Positions 18,551 through 33,500 of a DNA stretch of 45,991 nt are shown here, piece by piece. Origin of the DNA: a virus. The notes under the pieces were generated by a model. It saw nothing but the letters and a program-made list of their open reading frames with translations, was not told where the DNA came from and did no database searches. How positions within the stretch are numbered: position 1 is the first letter of the stretch; each line of letters starts with the position of its first letter. Location: the IMG/VR virus record IMGVR_UViG_3300021364_000042, positions 1 through 45,991 of that record; one strand, written 5' to 3'. The translations under genes were made by a program, and so were the position numbers.

Positions 18551-21500
18551 TTGTCATCGAAGATCTGGACGGGACTGAAGTTACTGATTAAAGTAGCACC
18601 AGTCTGGACGCTCAGGATAGCAGACAGTGAGTAGACAGGTGTTGCTCCCGTTGCTGTGATAGCAACGCGATATTCATCACCATCATCAGACTGGACAGTA
18701 TTGCCAGTATTGTATGTTGCCTGGTTAGCACCAATGATGTTATTCCAGGTTTGAGTGCCATACTCCTTCTTCTGCCACTGATAGTTGAGGGTCTCGTTAT
18801 TGGAAACGGTAGCAACCACAGTGAAGGATGCTGTAGTGCCCTGGTTAACGGTCACGTTGACAGGATCCTGATTGATTGCGATTGCGCCAGGCGTGACAGT
18901 TGTGCCACCATTATATTCGCTACCTTCTCCCGCGAGGATATCGAAACCGCCGTTGACAGGTGTGCCTTCGGGTGGTGTGAAGTCATCGGGGACCTCAGTA
19001 TCAACCGCAACTACGGCTGCGGTATAATCAACACCTGCTTGCTTAACATCAATTCGAGCAACACCCATTTGTGCCCTAATACGAGCGTCAAATCCAGTAG
19101 AGGAAATAACGTCCACATTTGGTTGTGAGGTATAACCATCACCAGGCGAGGTGAGAGAAGCACCTGTGATTTCACCAGAGGTGATATTTGCAAGGGCTTG
19201 TGCATTACGACCCTTGACAGATCCTGTGTATTCAAATGTGATCAGCGAGTTGGAAGACTCAATCAGAGCAACCTCACGATTAAATTCTTCACCTTCGATA
19301 AACAGTTTGTCTCCAGATTCAATTGGGGGCACAACAGTTGCAGCGATCACGTCAGCGTCACTACCAATGTAGGAGAATCCAACAAAGGTGCTTCCTGCGC
19401 GAGGCACTTCAGCAAAGATGATTCTAGAACCAACGATCTCGTATGCGACACCAGGCTCTTGAATAATACCGTTGAGCGAAACAATAATGTTGTTTTCTGG
19501 TCTAATCACGTTAGAGGAAACACCCTCAGTCAATGTCAGTGAGTAGAAGAGACCGTCACGCTTCAGGTTGAAGCTTGATCTCAAGGAGTCAAACTCGAAA
19601 CTAATATCATCCAGTTGACGGAGTTTACCAACGTAGTAACCGATAAATTCGGATCCAATTTCAGGAGCCTCAGAGAAACTGATCTTATCTGAGAATGCAA
19701 CATAGGAGTTGTTACCACCAGGAGGTTGCAGCACACCATTGACCCAGACGAGCAGGTGACCTGCGGGATCGGGGAAGTATGCTTCACCATTAGCAATTGT
19801 GAGATCAAACTGTGTTTGCTCTCCATCAAATCCACGGAAGTAACGCTCAACACGACCCTCCAGAGTGCGTGCTTCAGAAACAGCACCGCCCCATCCATAG
19901 TCGGACTTGATGGTCATGTTATCGACAAACTCACCAACAACATTTTCAATCCAGATTGTCGCTGTAATTCCTTGTTGCTCGATTGAAGCCACACGCCCGT
20001 AGGAAGAATATCCAGTGTCCGTATATGAGTTAACTCCTGCATAAATTGTTGGGAAGTTAGATCCAATATCAATCTTACCAATATTATTGGTAGAATTTGT
20101 CAATTCACTAATGTCGGCACCCGTGCCAACAGGAATCAGATTAGCAATAAACAGACGATGGATACCATAGTTGGGATCCTGAGGATCTGCGTCCAGTCCG
20201 TTGATGTATTTGGTTACAGTTGCACGGAATCCAGGATTTTTCTCTGTTGTGCCTTGCAGTAAGGATACTTCATCACCAACACGGAAGGTATCGGAAATAC
20301 CTGTGTCGATAATTGCAGCACCCAATTCCAACTGATAAACATTAGTGCCATGGACATACTGATTAAGTTGCAGTTGTGTGCCAGAAATGCCCTTGACTTC
20401 CAAGATGTAGTCAGTGACGTTACCATAGATAACATCGCCAGCATCCCAGGAGTTTTGAATAGTCTCAACATCAATCGTGATACGACCGCCAGTGTTACCT
20501 GTAAGAGATCCAGACTTATTGATGTAGTTAGACATATATGCTTCTGCTGTGGAGTTGGTGCCAAAGAACCACTCACCCGTAGCAAAATCACCCAGAGTTA
20601 CATCAAGCAGGAATCTATCTTCAATAGCAGCGCCGATAGTTGCAGTCGCACCACTGTCAACACCTTCAATAACATCACCAGCGTTAATTGTGCCAGCAAC
20701 AGTCATGAGTTTTACAAATGAGTCCCCATCTTCATTTGCTGGAGTTGTTTGCAGCACATAACCATTGTTTGCAGTAGCACCTTGGACAACTACTTGCTCA
20801 CCATTAGTAAATTGATCGTATACACCCAGGACAGATGAAACATTTGTCAGAGGATAATACTTATAAACCTTGAAGATTTCTGCTTCATTGTTTTGGACTC
20901 TAGAAACTTCAGCAGTTGCCTCTGAAGTAGATCCAACCAGCACATCTGCAGGATTGAAACCACCTTGGATTGGTGTATCCGAGGGATCTTCTGGGAAAAC
21001 GGTGGTTGCTCTATTGATGCCACTACGACGGACTACAGCAAAGAGTTGAGCACCAGTATTCAATGTATCTGCTTCTAAGAGTTTGAAGCGACCATCGTGG
21101 ATATAGTGAGCACCAATTTCAAACCATGTAGGTGTAGCTGTAATGCAATAGAAGTAAGTTTGACCGTCCAGACCAGCAACAGAAGTTTCTGAAGCAGGAA
21201 TATACTGTAGAATATCACCACGACGGAATTGGTTTCCACGGTTAATTCTGATGCGATACTCAGCACGATCGAAACCAACATCAACGACGGGTGTCAGAGA
21301 CACCAGAGAAGGATCGGTATTGTAATCAACACCCATCTCATAGGTGGTGCTCAGATTTTGGAGATCGCTAGATGCAATAAAGGTTACACTTGCTTCTGTT
21401 GGGAATTCGGATCTTTCCAGAGCAAACTCTAGTGGGTTGAGAGAAGAGTCGATAATAAACTCTGCTGCCTCTTGGAACCAAGGGAATCTTTCACCATCAC

Positions 21501-24500
21501 CAACATATGTGGTATATGCATCCCAACCTGGATCTTCCTCAATTTGATACATTGCACTCTTGATGAATTCTCTGCAGCGAGTGAGAGCAAAGATCAAGTG
21601 CGATCTTATTACATCTTGGAATGCAATGAAGTTACCTTCACCATCAAACCATGTTTGTGCAAGGCGGAATGCACCAGCGTTACCACCAGTGATCATGTCA
21701 TATCTGACCGCTTTCAGCACATCATAGGCAAAAGAAATATCAACATCGGTTGTGCCGTAATTAGCAGTAGTTGCATCAAGGACTCTGGTGGCAATAGCAT
21801 CACTATTGAAGAGAATGCGATTAGCAACAATCTTCTCATTGTGCGTACCACCACCAAGAGTGTTGATCATGATTTCAAACAGAGTATCAATAGCAGATTG
21901 CTCATCATGGCAAGTGCCAAACTGATACTCGGTATTGTTGTTGTCTGCAAAGGTTTTAGTGACAGTATCTAAGTAATTGACATTATTAACTGCAGCCTCA
22001 GTAATAGTATCAATGATGATGCCCATCAAAGTGTCAATAGAAGAAGCGACAGTTGCACATGCTTGATTCCAAGAGGGACCTGCAGCATTATCATAAAGGA
22101 TTGTAAGATCTCTATTTGTTGAATCGGGGGTATACTTAACAGGCCAGATCATTGGCAACTCATAAGCATTGGTTTGACCAACGTTTGCTGGATTCTGAAT
22201 ACCATCAGTAACAATCTGCATCAGACTATCAATTCTAGCCTCAATATCTGCAGTTTCCAATCCAGTGTAGTCTGGATCAACCAAGCGAGCACGATAGTAA
22301 TCAAGATCACTCAGAGTATTCGCTCCGTAAACCTGCGTCCAATTATCGTTAAATCCGTTAGGTTCACCCGATACAGTGTTACCTGCAGAGGCACCCCAAC
22401 CACCTGTGTAGTTGGCAGAAGCGATCCAAGTGAAGGACCAGCGTCCATCCAGACCACCAAGACCAGTAAACTGATTTCCAGGAGTTGTTGCTTCACCAAC
22501 AATATCGCCATCAATAAAGAGTCTTACACGACCAGCACCAGCAGCAGCAGTGCCACCAATACGAATTTCCCAGGCCAACTCGTGTTGATTACCATCGAAG
22601 TATTGTGCAAGATCAGTAATGGGAATATCGAGCAGAGCAAGACCTGTATCTGTATTAGTTGCACCACCAGCAACTGCAATGTTGCTACCAGCACGAAGTC
22701 TCAGATAGGTGCCATTATCTCGGATACCAAGGAATGCGCCATAGGGCTCATCTGCTCTAACCGTGCCACCTGCTTCCCACAAGAGTGCGTCTTGAGGAGT
22801 TGTTGTATTAGGCAATTCGACAACTGCACGGAAAACAGCATCATCTGTAGGATCAACACCCGTTGCAGAATTAACATTATTTTCAATGTTAGTAGTGCCA
22901 GGAGTAAAGGATCTGGTAACAAGATTCTGGAATGATGTGATGTCAATACCATTGTCAAGATCAGACAAACGCAACTGATTGGTTGGTTTCTTAGTTGCAT
23001 CAAAGAATCTCTGAGCAACACCATAACCAGCATTATTAGTAATTACCTGATCCTTCATTGCACGTTTTGCAAGATCTCGTGCCCTTTCAAGAATCCAAAC
23101 AGTTTCGGTTGCTTGAGAGGTAATATGCTCAAGATTGCCGCTGTAATTCACATAGAATTCGGCACAATAGTGCATCCAGTTATCACCACCATACTTCAGG
23201 TTGAAGATCAATGCTCTCAGGATATCTGTGACATCATGGATGCAGTTGATCGATCCACCAGGGATAACCAGTGAGGGATATTGTTGCTGACCATCATAAA
23301 CTGCCTGCTCAGCAATATAACGAATGTTGCCATCAATTGCATCTCCAGTATCTCTATAGTCAATGGTGTATGGGTTTGATTCATAAGTTTCAACTGGGGT
23401 GGTGTCGGGATCATTACCTTCAATATAATCTCTACCAAAACCATTACGCATTGTTACTGTAAGAAGATCTCTTACAATCTTGTAGACAGTTACAGATGCT
23501 TCCCACTCATTTTCAATATGTCTTAGTGAATTGTTTTCTGGCTCAATGTAGAGTTCTGCAGCATCCCATGTCCTTTCATTGCAATTATGCAGCATGTCGT
23601 GCAGCAAGACATCAATGATATCTTTGACATCATCCTCGCAATTAACAGACCCGCCAGGAATCTCAAATGTGGCATACTTGGAGAGGTCATTCATGATAGC
23701 GACTGCTTCCTTAGCAATCAGATCTTTATTTGCCTTGATTGATGTGGCAGCATCATAGAAGTGATTCCAATCTTGTGCGGTATTCTGAGGCCATGCTTTA
23801 GTATCAATGGTAATAGTATCATCGCGATATGCTGCTCTACTGGTATAGAGAGGCTCATAGTAATCACCATTCTGCACCCAAGCAGGCACGCCCAACTCAG
23901 CAATTGCAGTATTTGGAGAAATCAGCATATTATTTGCTGCTTTCTGACACAAGAATTTGGTAAATTCAAATGCATCTAGCATTGGATTCAACTCATGCTC
24001 AACATGCAGGATATTATCCTGAGAGTCAAGATAGAAGTCGATTACATTCTTAACGTTATATGTGCCTCCTGTAACAAGGTCTGCAATTACACCAGGAATA
24101 ATATATTGCTTGATGTCTCTTTCGCAGACAGACTCACCACCACCAGGGATGTTAAGGAAGTTGGTTTCTGTGCCGCCAAGATCAATGGTGTATTTGTTGG
24201 TAATATAACCAACGACTTCTTCAGCAATGTAATCGCGGTTTTTCCAGATGAGGACACCAGAATCCTTAAATCCTTGACCTGTAGGTGCAATGACTTGAAG
24301 AAGATCATCAATAAGACCACGGATCTCATCCAGCACACCCTGTGTGGCAGGAGATGCAAAATTGTTAGGAATCCTCAGTCTCTCTGTATAAACACCAGTA
24401 AGATCTGTGCTGGTAGTAGTCAATACATCGTTAATGATGTCGCCAACTTTATCCCAGGTGTAGAGAGTTTGCAGCACCTCATTACCAATGTAATTCAACT

Positions 24501-27500
24501 CGCCGCCCTTAGTCAGGTATGTGCGAGCGGTGTAGAGAGTATGGTAGTTACCACCTTCTCTAAGGTCTTTAATGATTGCACCAATAATATAGTCCTTAGT
24601 ATCACGCAAACAGTAATTAGTGCCACCATAAGAATTATTAGCAGGATCATCTCCAGGCATAATGAAGTCTGGGAATTCTGCCTTCATCAAACCGACTGCT
24701 TCTTCAGCAATCCATGCATCATTCAATTCAATGATGTTTGCACATTCTCTTTGCTCAAATCTACCAAGATCAACATCTTTGATAATTAGAGACTTGGTTT
24801 CATAATCAATAACCTTAGTGGTTGCTGCAGAAGTCCTAGATCCTGTAAATGTAGCATATGTTTCAGTAGTGGACAGGATAAAGGGTGCTTCACCATCAAG
24901 ACCCAAGACAATGTTGGCATTGGTATAGTCAACTTGTGTAGGTGGAGTAAATGCCTCAGTATGCTCTGCTTCAAGGTTATTGATGTAGAAATTGTCTACG
25001 AATCCATCAAAACCATTAGTGCCGTTAAAATCAGCACCAATAGTAACCTTCGTATACAGATAATCATTAGTATCAGTATAGTTGCTACCAACTTGGACAC
25101 CATCAACATACAACTGCAGGACGTTTGTGCCCCTAACCAGTGAAATATGATGCCAAGTAGTTGCACTTAAAGTGCCACCAGAGATCAGTTGGGTAGTCCC
25201 GTTGTAAACTCTCAGAGTGGTTCCATCCAACACCAGACGCAATCCAACATTTGCATCGAGACGACGCAAATCAACTAAGTTTTGAGTGCCACTTACTGCA
25301 TTTGGATACCACCAACCTTCAATAGTGAAATCATTAGCAGTGCCAAACGCATAATCATAAGAGTCTGCAGCAACAAGATATCCAGCAGAAGGAATCTTGA
25401 TTGACTTGGTGCCAGACAATTCTGCTTTCTTGGTAATAACACTCTGACTGCAATTGCCCTGGTTTGCCAGGGTAGAGTTAGTCAACAACTCTCCATATTG
25501 CAGAGTGCCTGTGATGGGACCAGCAAAGATCCACTTCAGACCAGAATTAACACCTTCCGCTGCAAATATCGCTCCAGAAGTAACGCCTTTAATTTGATTG
25601 CCTGTGACAAACAGACCAGAAGACTTATCCTGATAACCAATCTTAATTGTACGGACAGTCTCACCATCAACAAAGGTGCCATCGCTGATAGATGCGAGAG
25701 CATTCACGTTGTTGAGATTACCTGCAGTAATTGCAGTAGTTGCAATATCTGTCAGGGTTGCAATGTAAGACTGGACATCAGCACAGTTGTTGATATCTTG
25801 GTTATTGCCATTTGCATAGTTTGCATCATACAGTTGACCAGGAGCAGTGCCACCATAGGTCACAGGATCGTTGAGAATTGCCAGATCCTTGTCATACAGC
25901 AGGTTGTTGATTGCCTGATATGAAAGATCACGGACTTTCTCAAATGCAGTTACAGAAGGACCTTCTTCACCGAGGAGACCATCACTGATGGGATTACCTG
26001 ACGCATCAAAGTAGAATCTAGTGAATTCAACAATGTTGTAGTTGCCACCCTGAGAAACATCGTTTGCCAGAGCATCAACGAAGTAACCAATGTCACGACG
26101 ACACTTCTCTTCGTTGGGGGAGTATGTGCCGACAGACTCATCGGGCAACTCGGAAAGAGTGCCGCTAGTCATTGCCTCATCAATAATCTCCCACAGAGTT
26201 GTAATAGCATCTTGGACATCAGAGCATCCTGCAGGATCAGTGTTGTCGGTGTTAGTGCCAGCAGTAGGATAATCGTCATTAGGTGACTGGTCGGCAGTGA
26301 CAGTCAGATCTTGATATGCATCGTATGAGGTGCCTGCATCGGGACCATTGACCTGAGTGTAAGATCCGCTCAGATTGTTGGTGATTGCAAGAAGCATGTA
26401 ATCCTTGACTTTCTCGTATGCAAAACGAGTTTCTGCTGCTTGCAGATTCACATAGATCAGAGCACCATTCTCATCAAAATAGTATGAGATAAACTTACGG
26501 GTGTATCTGTTACCACCACGATAAGTATCAATTGCCAGAGCATCCATGAAGTGACCCAGGTCACGCTTACACTTAGCAGGATCGGGGACCACCAAAGTAG
26601 GATACTGGGTGATCATATCATCATATGCCTTAGCAGCGATATAGTCCTTATTAAGGACAACGAAACGATATGCGTCAGAATATCTGCTCCATTCGTTAGT
26701 TTGGATATCACCAGGGAAGTAGAAGTCGGGATGCTCAACAGCAATCTGTGCTTCAGCAAAATCAATCAACTCTTGCTTGTTTTCTCTGATGCGAGTTGCA
26801 GCATCATAGAATCTGTTTCCAGCAGTGCCGTGGTATGCAGAAGTTGGGTTACCGTAGTAAACTCTTCTATTTTGAATCTTATCACCTTCAGAGAAGTTGC
26901 CACCTGTCAGATCAGTGTATGTTACTTCAGTGCTTCTAACTTCTTCAAAATCGAGGAAGTCTGCATTGATACGCTGGTCATCATTATACAATTCTGTAGG
27001 AGTGATAGATGATTGAGAAATATTATCCAGAATAATGTTGGGATTGGTAATGCTAACCAAACGCTCAAACAGCAGACCATAGAATGTGGATCCAGGGTTG
27101 ATCTCCAACTCTGTCACAACATCTCCAGTCACAGGATCAACATATGGTGAGATGAATGTAATCTGACCAGCGATCTTAGAAGATGCTGAGTAGATAAACT
27201 CATTCAGTTTCAGGTCAAAAATACCAGTTTCATACTTAGCGGTGCCAGAAGTCTTACTGACTACCAGACGATCAGTGATCACACCATCGACAAGGTTAGT
27301 CTCTTCAATAATTGCAGTATCGCCTTCCATATTGGTGATAGATTCACCAAATTCAAAGATGGTATCGGTATTGATCAAATCAACAGACTGGACCAATGCA
27401 GAGAAGAGAGTTCCACGAGTAATTTCTTCATTCAATTCAAATGTGCCACCAGAGACGTTAATAACGTCAAGATGGTTTGTGCCAGAATCAATAACAGTTG

Positions 27501-30500
27501 CAAATGCATCCGAGTTTGCACCTTGGACCTGCTGACCCAGGGTGGGGAAGATACCATAATTGGGGATACCTGCCTGACCAGAATATAGATTGATTCTGTA
27601 GATAGGAGTAGGAGTGACTTCAAGGATTCTGTAGGTCACCTTAGAGGAAGGTCTAGGTGCTTCAGAGAATACAAGGTTGCCACCAACCACTTGATAAGAG
27701 TCGCCAGGTGCCTGAATCACACCGTTAAGTGTGATCATCAACTGATTCTGTTGGACAATAACTTGCTCGCCTTCAACAGTAATTGGGAATTGTTTTTCGA
27801 TACCGTTGAAACTACCCGAGATATCATCCAGTTTCTTAACGATAGAAGTTAGAATTTCCTCAGAAGAGGTCAGACGCTTCTTACGGAAGAGCACCTCGGT
27901 GTTGTTGAAGTCAGTGTAGATAGGTTGTGCTGCACCGAAGGAGGTGATCTGGTTGACGTTGCTGTAGTTGTTGATATTCACCTGCTTGGTAAATTCGGTG
28001 CCGATCTTACGACCAGACACGTCCTTACCACCAGTCAGTTGGAGTTGACCGAAGAGAGCGAAACCAGCAGCGTGATTATTCTCCAGGACTTGAGTCTTCC
28101 AGTTAGAAATAGGAGTCTCAGACTTAATAACGTAAGAGAAGTTTTGATAGAAGAAGGAGTCTTGAATCTTCTGGACAATCTCAGAAGGTTTACCAACGTC
28201 ATCAATAAATCTACCAGGGGTCCTGGTCAGAGATCCAATATTCAACACACCACGAGCGATGCTCAGATTATCAATCAGACCAGATGCCTTGGAGATGGTG
28301 CCAGTGACCTTTTCACCCTCCAACCAGTCTCCATCATAGTCAACGATTTTAAGGATCTTGGGACCAATCTGCCAACCAGTGTTAGTTGACACCGTGCCTG
28401 TTGCAGTTGCTTGCTCAATGTTGGGACCTTGGAATACAGTCTCACCTTCCAGGAAGCGAGAGGTCTCAACAATTGCTTCTGCTTTACCACCGAAGACTTC
28501 AGTCAGAAGGACCTGACGACCAGCACCTTGAGTCAGGAAGGTGATGTAATCACCTGCTGCAGCGGATTGTGGGGTCAGAGCAAATCTGATCTGGTCATTT
28601 TCCAGTGAGTTTTCGTTACCAGCAATTGCATAGTAGATCTGACCTGCAACCAGAGTTGTCAGACCTGCACTACTGGGTTTGGGCAGCTCACCTACAGTGC
28701 TACCAACATCGTCTGCACGGAATTGGATAGCAGCACCAGTTGTGATGCCATGAGGGAAGTTAAACTGCAGATAGTTGAGGTCAAGGTTGACAACGTAGTT
28801 AAACTCAGACTTCAGGGTAACTGTAGGCTCAGATGAGTAACCAGCACCAGGATTTTTGATCAGAATCTCACTCAGACGGTTGTTTCTAACCAAAGCAACT
28901 GCTTCAGCACCTGTGCCACCACCACCTTCGATAACGACAGCAGGAGTTGAGGTATAACCACTACCAGGATCTGTAATCTTGATCTCAGAAAGGATAGAGG
29001 TATTGAAGAGTTGTAAGTTAACGGGGAATGTGATTTCAGGTCTCAGGGTATAGTCATGAGAGTAACCGAAACCAAATTCATTATTTTTCAGTCTCTTAAT
29101 CTTACCGATATTCTTACCAGTCAGGAAGACTGATGCACCAGTGCCTTCTGCAGGGATCACAACAGATGCTGATGCACCAGATCCAGCAAGAGTTGCACCA
29201 AGGATACCTGGGATAGCATCAATATCAATTACAGCGGTGGTATATCCTTTGCCAGGATCAGTTACCGTGATCTCAGTAATGGTGCCAGATCCAACTTCAT
29301 CATCCAACTCAACGGTAACGGTTGCTTTAGCACCCTCGCCGTCACCTGCAATGGGCACATCGTAGTAGACGCCAGGTGCATATTCCGTGCCACCATCGTT
29401 GATGATGATCTTTTCAATTTGACGGAAAGATGCAATATCAGAGATGATAGGCAGTTTTTGATAGAATCCACCTGCAGATACCAGTTTAATGGTATTGATA
29501 GGACCAATTGCTCTGGTAGAAGTCGTTGAGTAGAATGAATATGGTTGATCAAATTCATCGGTAATGACCTCAGCAGAATTCTTCTCAGGCTCTTTTTCCA
29601 GGGGGAATTTGAAACTAAAATCATCAACAATCTCAGAGATGGTAAATCTACCATCATAAGGTGTCTTGATAACGTCAATGAAGGAATTGCTACCCACAGG
29701 GGAATCATCACCAGTGCGTGAAGGATCGAAGTAATAGGAGATGTTTGTCACATCACCCAACACGGAGAATTTCACAAAGGGTGCATTTGATCCTGCTGCA
29801 TTGATACCAGGAGTGCCTTCTCTAACAATGTTGTTGAAAGAGTATTCCAGTTTATATTGATTATCCTGAGAGAATGACAGGTAATATCCAAAGTTAGAAG
29901 TATCCGAAAGATCAAAGATATACTGGTGATCTCTAGTGAATATCAAAGTTGGGTGCTTAGCGTAGATATTAACGCTGGCAATTGCATTTGCGTTAAATGC
30001 AGGATCATCAGTTGCAGTATCTCTAATTGCAAAAGTAAACTCTCTGGTGCCAAGGACTTGATCAATAAAGAAAGATCCATTGAATTGTGTACCTTGGAAA
30101 CCTTCGGTAAAGATAATATCGCCTACATTAAAGAAGTGAGGTGAGTTTGATGTGCAATATACATGATCTGTCCGTGCTTCACCACCAGTGCGGATAATGT
30201 CCTTTTCAAGTTGAGCAGTAACACGAATCTTCTTAACCGAGGGGAATCCAACGATTCTGACACTCTTCTCATCGTCTGCTAACTCTATGTTGTTTTCTCT
30301 GAGAGAAACAACGTCACCGACAATATACTGAGATCCAGGATGGATTTCTTCAATTCTGACCTGATAGTGGTTGCCCAGATCATATTCCATGAATCGAGCA
30401 TAATCACTGATAGGCTCGCGAGTTTCTACGAAGGTCCAGGTTACAGTGCCGTCAGAAACGTCACCACTGGTGTGGACAGGGGGTGTAGTGGTAGTAACGC

Positions 30501-33500
30501 CACCAACAGATACCTCATATACATTCAAGCGATACCAAACTTTCTGTCCGACAGCATACAAACGATGAGGCAGCCATTCAGGCATGTCATTACCGATGTA
30601 TTGAGGACGTGGGTAAGGATGTTGCAGTAGATCGATATCAAACTTACCTGCTTCACTAATATAGGACCAGTTGATAACACCATCGCTAGCAGCCCCAGCA
30701 GTATGTGTAGGAGCAATTGTGCCTGATGTGCCAGCACCTTGCGCTTCATAAATGTTTCCTGAGTAATAAACTCGGTCTTGTGCATTATATGCTGTTGCTG
30801 CTTCCCAAGGAGATTCTGGCTCTTCGCTATCGAAGTATTCACCAGCAATTTCATTGACATCTCCCGCAGTTGTGCGGAATCTATCAGTATTGTTGAATGT
30901 ACCAAATACCTTACCAACTTCATAGGTTGTGCCAACACCAGGATTCTGCAAAGTCCCTTCGGGGACATTTACAATTGTGCCGAATGCAGTTGTCGTGCCA
31001 GCAGCATTAAATTGTTGCAGAATAGACCCTTTGGTGAGTTTTACATCTTGATTGAAAGTAAACTCCTTGACATTATCAATTTTTTGATACAGTGCATCAC
31101 GCATGTAGAATTTGTTGATGACATCTGCTTCAATAATGAATTTCTTACCCAAAGGTGATGGGACAGTAGATGTCTTCGATGCGAAAGAATCCCTCTCACT
31201 GCTAAATGCATATGTGCCAGGATTCATCGTAGAGAAGGTCTGAGACATATCCAAGATCTGCAGACCACCAGGACCCACTTCCCAAACACTCAGAGCGGGC
31301 ATATTGAGAGTATACCAAGATGTCAGGGTTGAAGCATCAGTAAATGAGATGCTTCCATGATTTCTGACATTTGTCAGTGTGTAAGTGTTTCCTTGGTTGG
31401 AATGTAGTCTATCAAACTTAATTAGAGTGATATCGGAAATATCAGTTGTGATTTCAATCTCTTCAGTAGGCAGCGTGTAGTTACCTGTAGTGAAAGGTGC
31501 ATCATCATCAATAACAAGGTCATCAATGTGACCAATGAAGCAATTTGTAGCACCAGGGGCAGATTGTGGTCCTGCCAGTGACAAATCATCAAGGAAAATG
31601 TCATCAGTGCTCTGGAAAGAGATCTGCAGATTGCCATTGATGAATACTTCATAACGATACAGACCCAGAGACTCTTCACGCTTTTGGAAGGTTACATGGA
31701 CCCAAACACCACCTGCAAAGGAAGTCCAGTTAGTAGTAGTTGTCGAAGTTGCTACTTGGACATCATTCACATATAGAAGGACACGCTCATAGTTGGGTGA
31801 CGTTGCATCACCATCAATTGACATTCTGATGGGGACACCAGTAGTAGGACTGATGTCAAAGAAAACAGGTTCGTGATTTGTAGAATGGGCAGTGCCATTC
31901 ATTGCAAACCATGCTCTAACACTCCATTCTGTACTCTCTAATCCAATATCAGTATATGCAACAGGTGCAACGGCATCCAAACGCATTGATCCAGTGCCAA
32001 AGCGATAGATCGATGTATCATGTGCAGTATTTGCAGGATCTGAGTAGACAATAGTTGCCAGATCTTGCTTAGTGAAGTCAAGACCTAAATTAGCATCATT
32101 GAAACGATAAGATGCGAGTTGATCGCTCTGACGACGGTCAGCAGCGATAATGCAGTCGCCAGAGTTGTCAACAACGTGTTTCTTTGCTTGGAAACCGATA
32201 TTATCATTATCTGCAACCTTTGTTTCACTAATGATACTGCCATCATACTTGAGATACTCAATGAGAGCATATCTTTCGTCTTGAGCAGCATCAACGTCAC
32301 ATACTAAGGTGTAGTTGCCAAATAGATCGACAGAAATACCAGCGTGCTTGATAGCACGGAAATCGCCAGATACTGTTATAGTTTTTGTCCATTCCCAACC
32401 ACTATTTGCAGATGCATATGGGAATTTGCTGATCTGGACCTTATCAAACTTGGCTGCGGCATTATTAAAGACATTCCAGACAATAACAGCATCACCATAC
32501 TCATCAAATGCCATTTCTGGGTCTCTGACAAATCCACCAACCACAGGGATCTGACGGATATAGTCAATCTCGATATTTGCACCATCGTAGAAGAATACAC
32601 CGAAGATGCAGTCATTATTTTCTTCGTTTTCGCCAATAAACAGGAAACGATCGTCTGCAATCCACTTAATCTGTGAAAGTTTCTCAGATCCGTCTTCAGA
32701 CGCAATTTTACGCTTCTCTACAAGGTCACCTTCAACATTACACTGAATGACCCACATATCATAAGGATCTGGTGAGTTAGAATCAGTATAACCTGCCAGA
32801 TAAATCTTTTTCTCTTGGTCTAGGGCAATAGAGGTAATATAATCACGTCTAGTGCTACCAGAGATACCACCAATTGCTCTTTGCCACTTCAGAATACCTT
32901 CAGGAGCAGCAGCATTGTTAAATCCAGATTCATACAGACCCATCCAGATGTCTGGGTTGTAGACATCATTATCAGGACTATATGTTTGGCCTGCTACATA
33001 AATGAGGTCGTTTTCTTGTGACTCATCAAGAGTCATTCTCATGAATTCAGCACGCTTTTGGTTGGCATTCTGAGGAATCAGAGTCCGCTCCCAGATCAGT
33101 TGACCCAGGTCATCAAACTTAGCAAGGATTGCTGCTTGATCTCCATCAGTCTCAGTAACACTACCGCAAATATAGGTATAGCGTTTAGCAGACTGGACCA
33201 TATCGTTGATGGTCAGTTTACCTGCTGCTTCCAGATAATCTGCAATCCAGTAACGAGTTTTCTTAAATTGCTGAGGGTGAGAAACACGAATCTGAGGAGG
33301 ATTCTCAGGATCATATCCATTACCAGAGTTAATGATATCTGCACTCTGGACTTGTCCAGTATTTTGCAGATTCAAACGCAATGCAGCATCTTGACCTTGA
33401 GTTGTAATGACTTCAAAGGTAGGAGGAATATCAGCGTTATATCCAATACCTTCTTGTAGGACACGAATACGCTCGATACCAGCAACAACTTTTACTTTGT

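Noticed and set aside
22174-24789. Plus-strand frames of 253 and 264 residues
   Set aside because: They are antisense shadows of the giant gene; composition is unnatural (cysteine, serine and isoleucine rich) and no ribosome site or family motif is visible.
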